From the NCBI GenBank assembly GCA_964368815.1, contig CAYJDA010000002.1, forward strand, positions 62,001 through 126,000: a stretch of 64,000 nt of DNA. The letters run 5' to 3'. The position numbers were made by a program, and so were the translations under genes. This document shows positions 50,491 through 59,311 of this stretch, piece after piece. Position 1 is the stretch's first letter. Every line of letters starts with the position of its first letter. Source of the DNA: CAYJBH01 sp964368815 (GTDB lineage Bacteria; Bacillota; Clostridia; Oscillospirales; Ruminococcaceae). The notes below the pieces were generated by a model. That model had not been told where the DNA came from, searched no databases, and worked only from the letters and a program-made list of their open reading frames with translations.

Positions 50491-50931
50491 TTAAATATCC
50501 AGAATCATCTGATTGTATGAAACTTCAACAAATCCTAATCGTTCATATAGTTTTATTGCCGCTTGATTATGAGGGGTAACCTCAAGTCGATATCTCTTTG
50601 CGTAGTTATCATATTCTTTGCGAATATAGTTAATAATAGCTGTTCCGTACCCTTTTCCCTTGTGCTGGTCCCTTATATAAATCTCCTCAATCAAAACCAC
50701 CATTCCTCCAGCCTCGGTAGAATGTGTGAAAGATAGCGCACAAAAGCCGGCATAATTGCATTCAGGCTCACAAACAAGTATCTTGATATATGGGCTATTG
50801 TCTAGTGCGTTAGTAATGCTGTTTGTTATGTATTCATTGGGAATTGCATGGGAAACAGCATCGGTTGAATAGAATTCTGTTAACATTTCAAAACAGGCAT
50901 GCCTGTCTTTTTCTTCAATAAATCTTATCAT
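50491..50931 (-). CDS. GNAT-family N-acetyltransferase
   Basis: 146 residues covering most of a GNAT domain: MIRFIEEKDRHACFEML at the start, EEIYIRDQHKGKGYGTAII as the acetyl-CoA loop (R/Q-x-x-G-K/G-G), and the terminal YRLEVTPHNQAAIKLYERLGF. The substrate is not evident. It lies 64 bp beyond the rhamnosidase gene on the same strand and may be part of that transcript. Confidence 0.85.
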   Translation of the reverse strand: MIRFIEEKDRHACFEMLTEFYSTDAVSHAIPNEYITNSITNALDNSPYIKILVCEPECNYAGFCALSFTHSTEAGGMVVLIEEIYIRDQHKGKGYGTAIINYIRKEYDNYAKRYRLEVTPHNQAAIKLYERLGFVEVSYNQMILDI

Positions 50932-50995
50932 AATAATCCCTATTTTATTGGAATTTAGGTATTTGACATGCCTAAAAATATTGTGAATTTGTTTC

Positions 50996-53605
50996 CTATA
51001 TCGTTGCTATTATCTCATAATCTCCCGCTGTTAAAATTAGCATATCGTTTATTTCGCCATGATCAACCTCGTTAATGGAGAGTATACGGTTTCCTTTCGG
51101 CAGCGCAAATTCAGCCTTAGCGTTAAACGGAACTGTAATGCTATACTGGATTGTTTCATTCGAGAATTTCCATCCGATTCTATACAAGCCTGCCGCCGAT
51201 TTGTATTGGGCTTGAACAAAGTCGAATCTTCGGTCGGGGCGGGGTTTGATGCTTGCAAGCTTAAAGCCGGGGCATGTTTCTATCGGAGATATTCCGCATA
51301 GATATCGATACATCCACTCCAAAATAGATCCGTAGGCATAGTGGTTCATGCTGTTCATTCCGGTATCGCTAACCAAACCATTGGGCATTACAGAATTCCA
51401 TCGCTCCCAAACAGTGGTGGCGCCCATGTTTACCTCATAAAGCCAGCTTGGGAAATCTTCGTTAAGTAACAGGGTAGTAGCTATATCGTCCAGATCATTT
51501 TCGGCAAGCACGAGACAAAGATATGCCGTTCCAACAAAGCCTGTGTCCATATGCATATCTTTAAGTTCTATCTTTTCTTTAAGGCTACTTATTGTACGCT
51601 CTTTGCAATATTCCGGCACAAAATTCATAAATAAAGCAACCACCGCCGCAGTTTGCGTATCTACTGCTAATCTGCCTGACGGCGTAAAATATTCACGAAT
51701 TATTGCATCGCGAATTTTAAGCCGAAGCTCACCATAAAATTCTGCATCGTTATGTTTGCCAAGCGCGCAAGCAGCCTTCGCAACAAGTGTGCAGGAATAA
51801 TAGTAGTATGCCGAGGCAAGATAGTATGGATCGGTTCGGCCGAATGAGCTGCCCTCGTCCGGGTTATCAAGAGCAAGCCAATCGGCAAAATGAAAGCCCT
51901 TGCTCCATAGATAATTCTCGTCCTGTTCTCGGATATAATCAAGCCAGCTCTTCATGTTTTCATACTGTGATGAAAGCATAGCGATATCACCGTAGTAAAC
52001 ATACAATACCCAGGGGATAACGGTTGCCGCATCTGCCCATGCACAGGAGGCGTAGTGTTCTCCGTCCCGCATAGTTGCATTAGGTTCGGTTGAGTTTTTA
52101 ACAAAAATTTGATCCAACACGTTTGGAACAACATGGGGCACTGCGCCTTCTAACTTACTTTGTTCGTACAGCATATCCTGCATAAACTTTTTGTAAAAAG
52201 CAGGGGTGTACATATTAAAGCTGGCGGTTGCAGCAAAAACTTGAGCATCACCTGTCCAGCCCATGCGCTCATCACGTTGCGGGCAGTCGGTCGGCACATC
52301 AAGGAAATTGCCTCGCTGTCCCCAGATGGCATTTTGAACTAAACGGTTAACCTTGGGGTTAGATGTGCTAATACTTCCCGTAAACTCAAGATCGGAGTGG
52401 ATTACACAGCCGGTAAAATCGCCAAGCTGCGGTGAATCAAAGCCTGTAAGTTTAACAAACCTAAAGCCATAGAAGGTGAAATGAGGGCGAACATGCGCCT
52501 TTTTACCATCAGATATATACCGAAATTCCTGTTTTGCAGAACGTAAATTTTCGTTGTAAAAACAGTCGTTTTGCAAAAGTTCACCAAACTGTAAAAATAC
52601 TTCTTTACCCTCAGGGATGTCTATATCAAATTCCAACCATCCTGTAAAAAGTTGTCCGAAATCCAACACAGTTTCACCGGTAGGGGTTGTTAGCATTTTT
52701 TGTGGCTTTAGCTGTTCAATTATTCTTACGGGAGGACTTAACCGTTCAGCAGGCATCGGCAGATCTTTTTTTGGTGGCCTTACCGCGAAGGTTTCCTGAC
52801 TGTTAGATGATATGCGCGCATCATAGTGCTCGCCGTCATAAATGCTACTTAACACAACGGGCGAGGCTTTACATTTCCAGTCATTATCAGAAACTATACA
52901 TTCGCTACTACCATCTTCATACATGATTTTAAGCTCACATATTAAGGCAAACTCATCGCCGTACAGCTCGCACATATCGCTAACAAACCCAAACCTACCT
53001 TTATACCAGCCGTTGCCAAGCATAACTTCAATACATTGCTCTTCCTGTGATAACAGCTCTGTAACATCATAACATTGATACTGAATCCAGCTATTATAAT
53101 CGTTATAAAACGGTGCAAGTATTTCATCCCCAACACGTTTTGAATTTAGATAACATTCGTATACGCCGAGGCCGGTTATGTACAGCCGTGCCGAGCGAAC
53201 GTTCTTTAACAGGTTAAAGTTTTTAATCATTACCGGATGAGTTTCTTTTTCAAGACTCGGGCTTATCCACCTGCCCAACCACTCCGTATCCATCTTGCCT
53301 GTTTCAAAAAACTGTATGGGTGAGGTTGCTGATTCGCCGTTGTCGGCAACAACACTTACACGCCAGTAATATTTACAACAAGGGGTTAACATTAAATCAG
53401 GATAGTAAGCAATAGAGTTTATGTCTTCTCTGTTGCCGCTATCAAAAACTATATCATTCATCGCCTCATCGGATGAGATCTCCACTCTTGCAAACCTTTG
53501 TTCCTTTGCAGTGGTGTTTTCAACTATCCAGGACAGACAGAGATTGTCTAACCTAAAACCTAATGGATTTTTTAAATGGTTCGCATACAAAGTTGTAATA
53601 TTCAT
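50996..53605 (-). CDS. Alpha-L-rhamnosidase (GH78)
   Basis: 869 residues, no signal peptide, so it acts in the cytoplasm on imported glycosides. Beta-sandwich modules occupy the N-terminal 380 residues, with AEMMLGNGWYKGRFGF-like elements (seen as VMLGNGWYKGRFGF). An (alpha/alpha)6 barrel follows with the GH78 catalytic motif DCPQRDERMGWTGDAQ (about 440-455) and GATTVWERWNS, which contains the second acid. A C-terminal beta domain ends the protein. It releases L-rhamnose. With the AraD-type epimerase and the sulfatase upstream on the same strand, it suggests use of sulfated or rhamnose-rich plant or algal glycans. Confidence 0.93.
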   Translation of the reverse strand: MNITTLYANHLKNPLGFRLDNLCLSWIVENTTAKEQRFARVEISSDEAMNDIVFDSGNREDINSIAYYPDLMLTPCCKYYWRVSVVADNGESATSPIQFFETGKMDTEWLGRWISPSLEKETHPVMIKNFNLLKNVRSARLYITGLGVYECYLNSKRVGDEILAPFYNDYNSWIQYQCYDVTELLSQEEQCIEVMLGNGWYKGRFGFVSDMCELYGDEFALICELKIMYEDGSSECIVSDNDWKCKASPVVLSSIYDGEHYDARISSNSQETFAVRPPKKDLPMPAERLSPPVRIIEQLKPQKMLTTPTGETVLDFGQLFTGWLEFDIDIPEGKEVFLQFGELLQNDCFYNENLRSAKQEFRYISDGKKAHVRPHFTFYGFRFVKLTGFDSPQLGDFTGCVIHSDLEFTGSISTSNPKVNRLVQNAIWGQRGNFLDVPTDCPQRDERMGWTGDAQVFAATASFNMYTPAFYKKFMQDMLYEQSKLEGAVPHVVPNVLDQIFVKNSTEPNATMRDGEHYASCAWADAATVIPWVLYVYYGDIAMLSSQYENMKSWLDYIREQDENYLWSKGFHFADWLALDNPDEGSSFGRTDPYYLASAYYYYSCTLVAKAACALGKHNDAEFYGELRLKIRDAIIREYFTPSGRLAVDTQTAAVVALFMNFVPEYCKERTISSLKEKIELKDMHMDTGFVGTAYLCLVLAENDLDDIATTLLLNEDFPSWLYEVNMGATTVWERWNSVMPNGLVSDTGMNSMNHYAYGSILEWMYRYLCGISPIETCPGFKLASIKPRPDRRFDFVQAQYKSAAGLYRIGWKFSNETIQYSITVPFNAKAEFALPKGNRILSINEVDHGEINDMLILTAGDYEIIATI

Positions 53606-53655
53606 AATCGTCTCACTCTCTGTTAATCTTGAAAACCAACTATATTTTTGCTGAC

Positions 53656-54369
53656 CTATTTGGTATGTACTGCCGCTTGCCCGTAATATGCGTCTTTTCC
53701 GTGTTTTCTATGATAGTGTTTGTCCAGCAACTCCTGTTGCATCGGCGGTAGCTGTGGTATAGTAGATTTACAGTGCCATGCCATAAAAGCCAACTCCTCC
53801 AACACAACCGCATTATGAACGGCATCCATAGCATCTATACCCCAACTGAAAGGACCATGACTATTAACCACAACTGATGGAATATTATCCGGATTAAAGT
53901 TTTTTTGCTCAAAAGTTTCTGCAATAACAATGCCGGTCTCGTGTTCGTATTCGCCTGCTATTTCCTGAGCCGTCATTTTTCTCGTGCATGGAATTTCGCC
54001 GTAGAAATAGTCGGCATGTGTTGTTCCGAGTGCCGGAATTCCTTCACCCATCTGAGCAAATATTGTTGCCCATCTACTATGAGTGTGAACAATTCCACCT
54101 ATGTTTTTAAACTTGCGATACAGTTCGAGATGGGTTGGCGTGTCGGAGGAGGGTTTAAGTGCTCCGTCAACGGTTTTACCGGTTGCAAGCTCTACAACAA
54201 CCATATCCTGAGCCGTCATTTCATCGTATTCAACTCCCGACGGCTTTATCACAACAAGACCCTTTTCCCGATCGATGGCAGAAACATTGCCCCATGTAAA
54301 AGTTACGAGGTTGTATTTAGGAAGCAGTAAATTTGCCTTTAAAACTTTTTCTTTTAGTTCTGTTAACAT
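53656..54369 (-). CDS. araD: L-ribulose-5-phosphate 4-epimerase (AraD-type class II aldolase fold)
   Basis: 237 residues of the AraD/FucA family with KPSGVEYD, the metal-binding HTHSRWATIFAQ (two His), and a later HADYFYGEIPCTR (His and Tyr-rich region). AraD interconverts L-ribulose 5-phosphate and D-xylulose 5-phosphate. Related enzymes cleave L-fuculose or L-rhamnulose phosphates. In this rhamnosidase neighbourhood an aldolase role is possible, but length and motifs favour AraD. It lies 50 bp upstream of the rhamnosidase gene and downstream of the sulfatase gene. Confidence 0.85.
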   Translation of the reverse strand: MLTELKEKVLKANLLLPKYNLVTFTWGNVSAIDREKGLVVIKPSGVEYDEMTAQDMVVVELATGKTVDGALKPSSDTPTHLELYRKFKNIGGIVHTHSRWATIFAQMGEGIPALGTTHADYFYGEIPCTRKMTAQEIAGEYEHETGIVIAETFEQKNFNPDNIPSVVVNSHGPFSWGIDAMDAVHNAVVLEELAFMAWHCKSTIPQLPPMQQELLDKHYHRKHGKDAYYGQAAVHTK

Positions 54370-54437
54370 TATTACCTCAATTATTATCTGTAGACGGTGA
54401 CGATTAATTATACGCTACCGAGTCGAGTCTATTTCTT

Positions 54438-55796
54438 TTAGCCGGCAATGATGTTTGCTTTTTTGCCTTCGCTTTGTAAAATGTGTTTAATCAATCTCTG
54501 CCCTAATTCTTTTTTAACGTTGTTATAGTTTTCATCATGAACAAGGTTATTAAGTTGGCATGGATCGGCATTTAAATCATATAAAAAGTCATCTTTGTAC
54601 GTGTCAGAATATGCCGCAGAGCCTCCCTCAACTCCCGGTGCCACAACAGCATAGGTATAGTTCGAAGTTCTTATAACTCTGCCAACACGACTTTCCGAAA
54701 TTTGCGCAAATATAACATTTTCTCTTTCCTTACCGCCAACAACCTCTATTAGGTTTTCTCCAATCATATCATCACCTACATCAAACCCTGCCATGGCAAG
54801 CATGGTTTTAGGTAAAGATTCAGATGAAACAAGTTCATCCACAGCTTTGCCGCCCTTATACGCACCCCCGCTTATTACAAGGGGCACTCTTAAACAAGCG
54901 TCGTGACAGGAACGTTTGTAATCATCAAAGCCGTTAAGGTTTTCATCCTTGTTTCTGGTTCTAAAATGGCTACCGTGGTCCGACACAAAAACAATAACCG
55001 TGTTTTCATACTCGCCCATTTCTTTCAACCTTTCGATAAGCCTTCCAAGATTGTCGTCAAGGCTTCGACATTGCCCAAGATAGTCGGGGTATTCCTCGTT
55101 ATAATCACCATAATTAAATGCTTTTAAATCGTCCGGAATGGTGCAATCTTTAAAACGCTCCTTAGAGCCCTCAGGGCCTTCGTAGTGATTTCGGTCGTTT
55201 TGATGATGCGGCTCAATATAGGAAACCGTCATAAAAAACGGTTTTTCCTTTTGCCACGACTCAAGAAATTCAAGGGCATAATCGGTTAGCGCATCGGCGC
55301 GATAAGAGATAAATTCTACCTTGGTGTTGTTTTCATCAAAGACATAGCCGCCGTATCCGTGGGAGGTAAATTCAAGCAGATCGACCGCTCTCCAAAATCC
55401 ATTATAGCCGCCTCTACTTTCTTTCGGTATAGCAGTAGTTTGGTAATCTACCACAGGTTTTTCTTCTAATCCGCCATCGCTCGCAAGGTGCCATTTGCCT
55501 ATATAGGCATTTTCATAGCCTAACTCCTCAAAGTAATTGGCTATAGTTTTTGTATTGTAAGGTAGCATTATATTATTTCTGAAACATCCGGTAGTTGTTG
55601 CATGCTTACCGGTTTGAAATATTGCACGACAAGGGCCACATACCGGTTGAGCCGTAAAGGCATTATTGAATTTAACCCCTTCTTTAGCCAACCTGTCAAG
55701 ATTAGGGGTTATATCAAGCGATTGGCCAAAACAACCGCAGGTGTCGGCGCGTTGCTGGTCGGTAAAAAAGAATAATATATTTGGTTTAATATCCAT
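54438..55796 (-). CDS. Sulfatase (formylglycine-dependent, Cys type)
   Basis: 452 residues. The N-terminal metal residues are in NILFFFTDQQRADTCG, and the active-site motif C53-x-P-x-R (CGPCR) would be matured to formylglycine by an anaerobic sulfatase-maturating enzyme, which is not in the window. Further metal ligands occur in VFVSDHGSHF. There is no signal peptide, so it acts in the cytoplasm. It removes sulfate esters from sugars; the neighbouring AraD-type and rhamnosidase genes suggest sulfated saccharide fragments as substrates. Confidence 0.9.
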   Translation of the reverse strand: MDIKPNILFFFTDQQRADTCGCFGQSLDITPNLDRLAKEGVKFNNAFTAQPVCGPCRAIFQTGKHATTTGCFRNNIMLPYNTKTIANYFEELGYENAYIGKWHLASDGGLEEKPVVDYQTTAIPKESRGGYNGFWRAVDLLEFTSHGYGGYVFDENNTKVEFISYRADALTDYALEFLESWQKEKPFFMTVSYIEPHHQNDRNHYEGPEGSKERFKDCTIPDDLKAFNYGDYNEEYPDYLGQCRSLDDNLGRLIERLKEMGEYENTVIVFVSDHGSHFRTRNKDENLNGFDDYKRSCHDACLRVPLVISGGAYKGGKAVDELVSSESLPKTMLAMAGFDVGDDMIGENLIEVVGGKERENVIFAQISESRVGRVIRTSNYTYAVVAPGVEGGSAAYSDTYKDDFLYDLNADPCQLNNLVHDENYNNVKKELGQRLIKHILQSEGKKANIIAG

Positions 55797-55993
55797 AGTG
55801 CAGTCCTTTTTAATAAATAATAATTTTATTATTTAGCGACATCTCTATTGCAAAACTAAATTTATCGTATAAGTTGTTTTTACCACACGAATACCGTTTT
55901 GTCAATCTAAATAAATTAATTTATGGGTTTTCTCTTTTTTGCACATATATAAGGTCACCATTTATACCGTCATGAACCATTCCGATTTAACTA

Positions 55994-56023
55994 TTGACAA
56001 TCGATGTCAAAGTCCTGTATTAT
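55994..56023 (+). promoter_or_regulatory. Promoter of the GLUG/dockerin protein gene
   Basis: TTGACA at 55994-55999, 18-bp spacer, TATTAT at 56018-56023. The palindrome TTGACA-ATCGA-TGTCAA (55994-56010) covers the -35 box and may be an operator. The remaining 270-bp gap (55797-56066) also holds the likely sulfatase promoter (TTGCAA...TAATAA, minus strand, near 55850) and AT-rich sequence. Confidence 0.55.
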
Positions 56024-56066
56024 TAATAACATTGAATATTTTTGATATATATAGGAGCAAAACAAA

Positions 56067-59000
56067 ATGCAATACAAGAAGATAAGCAGATCATTTTTTT
56101 GCTTGATATGCTTATTAGCAACAGCAGTAATTTTTCAGCTACCGGTATCTGCCGAACAAACTCATTATTCCGGTAATGCTGCCCTTCATTCCATGAAGGG
56201 GTCAGGAACCGAACTTGATCCCTATAGGGTTGAAACTAAAGACGATTTAAACAGTGTAAGGTTGTATCCGGATGCACATTTTTTGCTGGTGAGCAACCTT
56301 GTTTTTTCCGAGGCCGATTTTGCTGAGGATGGAGAGTTCTACGATTATGGAACTCCGCCGGCAGTTGGGATAAGCAACGTTTATGGATACGGTTTTGAAC
56401 CCATAGGCTCCGGTGCCGAACCTTTTTCCGGTAGCTTCGATGGAAACGGCCACAGCATTACCGGATTTTATACGAGTATAGACACCTCCTATTGGCTTTG
56501 GATAGGGCTGTTCGGATACACCGACGGGGCGGTTATAAAAAACCTAAACCTTATTGATGTTAATATTAATGCCACCTCTAATACCGACATTGAAACCGGG
56601 GCAATTGCCGGATATGCAAACGATGCCACGATAAGCAACTGTACCGTTACCGGAAGCATTACCGGCGATAATCACACAGGTGGAATTGTTGGTGCTTTAG
56701 AGGGAACAAGTGTTGTTTCCGGCTGTACAAATTACGCTACGGTGACGTCGATAGATTCAAAATATCAAAGCTCACCCGAAAACCCAGCTACCGAAATAAT
56801 TCGTGCAGGAGGCATTGTTGGAACCAGTTCCGGAACAGTGATCGACTGCATTAACGAAGGAAATATTTCAACTATTATTGAAGGGAATAGCTTCAGCTAT
56901 GCCCATTCCGGAGGTATCGTTGGAGAGTTATCTCACGGAACTGTATCAAATTCGGTAAATAATGGTATTATATCATCGAAGTTAAGCGACACTACCAACG
57001 AAAACGAACGCACACCAAAGCTGGTTTCGGGCGGCATTGTAAGCATTAGCTATGGTGCGGTAGTGAAAAATTCCGCAAACAACGCAGCTGTCTATGCTAC
57101 AGGTGATGATAGCTGTTATGCCGGCGGAATAGTAGGTTACGACGAGTGGCAGTATAATGTAGCAAACACCGATATTTCTAACTGTAGCAATGCCGGTGAT
57201 ATCATTGTAAACTCCTTACGTGACGTAGCGGTAGGAGGTATAGTAGGAAATCTTAGCGGAAGCATAACCGGCTCGTATAACGTCGGCAATATATCCGCTA
57301 CCACTAACTCTCCTGATAGGGATGTCTATAGTGAAGTTGGAGGAGTTGTAGGAGTTTCAACAGGCAACATTTCGATTTGTTATAACGGTGGAGACGTAAC
57401 TGTTAACGGCTCGGCGGCAGATGACTATTACCGGTATTTTAGAACAGGCGGTATTGCAGGCAGAAGTTTTAACGGCTACGGAGTAACTAACTGCTATAAT
57501 TATGGCAATATAACTGTTAACGATGGAATCGGCAATAATAACAATGTATATACTGCTGGTCTGGTAGGAATGATGGATAGGAATACGGTGAGATATGGTT
57601 ACAACACCGGCGAAATTACTTCTTCCGGAAGAGTTGGGGAGGCGGTTGGCATCATTATCGGTAGCAGTACCTTTAGTGAAGTGTATGCATATGGCGGAAA
57701 TCGAATAATTGCAACGGCTGATAGTGGATTAACTTTGTCGGATTTTACCTCCTATAGCTGGAATATAGCCGACGAAGAATCGATGAGGGAGGCCTCTTCA
57801 TTTGTCGGGTTTGACTTTGATTCGGTCTGGACAATGCAGGGCGATACAAACTATCATTACCCCGAGTTTATACATTTTAACCTAAACGAAGAAGCAGTTT
57901 TAACCGGAATAGAGATTTCCTCCTTTCCATCGCAGTTAATATATGCCCTGGGTAATCCACTGGATATAACCGGTGGTGAAATCAGGTTGATTTACGACGA
58001 CGGAACAAGAATTAACACCCCTATAACATCTGATATGGTTAGCGGTTTTAGTACTCAAACTGTAGGCCTTAAAACACTTACTGTAACCTATAATAATTTA
58101 ACAACCAATTTTTCAATAGATGTTATGACTAAAAATGAAGTGTTATCTTTGCAGCTAAGCGGGTTGATACAAACTCTTCCCGAGGGAAGTTCTCTTTCTG
58201 AGGAACAAAGATTGTTGGCAAAAAACATCATTGCCGAAGCAGTATTGTTGATGCATAAAGCAGGTAAAGATTCTATAAGAAATGATAGCGATTTGTTATC
58301 AAAAATAGCAACCCTCGAGCAGGCTTTATTAAATGCGGAACCTCTAATAACATTATCGGCAAAGGCACCGATAATCGAGGGGGAAATTCCATCCGAGGAG
58401 GTTTTGCCTTCAATACCGGTTGAGGTAACGGGGCTTGTTCTTTCTGCAAAAGGCGGGGGAGGGTCGGGTTCGCCTATGCCGATATTCGGCAACGTTGAAT
58501 ACTATTTGCAGGTAACACAAAAAAACCCGTCTGATGAACAAACGGGAATTGTTATAGATGTTAAACCTATTGAAGAAATCGCACCCACTCCATCGTCTAT
58601 ACCCAATTTTGATCTTTCAACCCCGGTTAGCTTTAAGCTTTATCTTAACAGTAGCTTTGGTGGGAATATCGCCTACATAACCCATGAAATAAGTGAAAGC
58701 GATCAATACCCCATAACCGAACGGCTGGAACTTCCGATCTACACCGATGAAACCGGAAAATTTATAAACATTACCGTTACTAAATTTTCTACCTTCATCA
58801 TATCAGATACACCGCCACCGCCAACATCGGTCATAAGCGGTACTATAATTAGCTCTAGCCCAAATTTTAGAACCGAAATCACACTTTATGATTCCACTGA
58901 TACCGAATACAGTAACCCTATAGAAACCGGAACAACCTCTCTTTCAAATAGCAACTCTAACGAGCTGGACTTTAGTGTAGAGGCTGTTTACGGAACCTAC

Positions 59001-59309
59001 GACCTGGTTATTAGACATGAAACCCACCTTGGCTACATAGTTACCGGCATCACACTTGGTGAATCCTCAATAAACCTAAATGATGTAGAGCTTATCCCCG
59101 GTGATGCTAACGACGATGGTGCGGTTAATTTTCTCGATTTGGCACATGTTAGAAACTCTGTTAACTTTAACAAAAGCATATATAATACCGGAGCTGATTT
59201 TTTAACCGATCTTAATACCGACGGTGAAATTAATGTGCACGATCTCTATGTTATTTTAAACGGTAGCTATAACTCCCATGGCGACACGGTTGTTGCTTAT
59301 TCTGAATAA
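56067..59309 (+). CDS. Large secreted protein: GLUG repeats, Ig-like (Big_3) domain, C-terminal dockerin
   Basis: 1080 residues. Signal peptide of about 31 residues ending in SA-EQ. Residues 100-560 hold many short GLUG-type repeats, each with a (S/G)GIVG motif followed by a turn such as VSNCxN, predicted to form a beta-helix-like stack. Next comes a Big_3 Ig-like domain (about 625-700, GNPLDITGGEIRLIYDDGT), a helical FIVAR-like region, a Pro-rich stretch, and a type I dockerin (about 1011-1068) with two calcium-binding repeats, GDANDDGAVNFLDLAHV and DLNTDGEINVHDLYV. No catalytic site is visible. The dockerin implies attachment to a cohesin-bearing scaffold not seen here. The ATG follows AGGAG. 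Confidence 0.85.
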   Translation: MQYKKISRSFFCLICLLATAVIFQLPVSAEQTHYSGNAALHSMKGSGTELDPYRVETKDDLNSVRLYPDAHFLLVSNLVFSEADFAEDGEFYDYGTPPAVGISNVYGYGFEPIGSGAEPFSGSFDGNGHSITGFYTSIDTSYWLWIGLFGYTDGAVIKNLNLIDVNINATSNTDIETGAIAGYANDATISNCTVTGSITGDNHTGGIVGALEGTSVVSGCTNYATVTSIDSKYQSSPENPATEIIRAGGIVGTSSGTVIDCINEGNISTIIEGNSFSYAHSGGIVGELSHGTVSNSVNNGIISSKLSDTTNENERTPKLVSGGIVSISYGAVVKNSANNAAVYATGDDSCYAGGIVGYDEWQYNVANTDISNCSNAGDIIVNSLRDVAVGGIVGNLSGSITGSYNVGNISATTNSPDRDVYSEVGGVVGVSTGNISICYNGGDVTVNGSAADDYYRYFRTGGIAGRSFNGYGVTNCYNYGNITVNDGIGNNNNVYTAGLVGMMDRNTVRYGYNTGEITSSGRVGEAVGIIIGSSTFSEVYAYGGNRIIATADSGLTLSDFTSYSWNIADEESMREASSFVGFDFDSVWTMQGDTNYHYPEFIHFNLNEEAVLTGIEISSFPSQLIYALGNPLDITGGEIRLIYDDGTRINTPITSDMVSGFSTQTVGLKTLTVTYNNLTTNFSIDVMTKNEVLSLQLSGLIQTLPEGSSLSEEQRLLAKNIIAEAVLLMHKAGKDSIRNDSDLLSKIATLEQALLNAEPLITLSAKAPIIEGEIPSEEVLPSIPVEVTGLVLSAKGGGGSGSPMPIFGNVEYYLQVTQKNPSDEQTGIVIDVKPIEEIAPTPSSIPNFDLSTPVSFKLYLNSSFGGNIAYITHEISESDQYPITERLELPIYTDETGKFINITVTKFSTFIISDTPPPPTSVISGTIISSSPNFRTEITLYDSTDTEYSNPIETGTTSLSNSNSNELDFSVEAVYGTYDLVIRHETHLGYIVTGITLGESSINLNDVELIPGDANDDGAVNFLDLAHVRNSVNFNKSIYNTGADFLTDLNTDGEINVHDLYVILNGSYNSHGDTVVAYSE

Positions 59310-59311
59310 AT

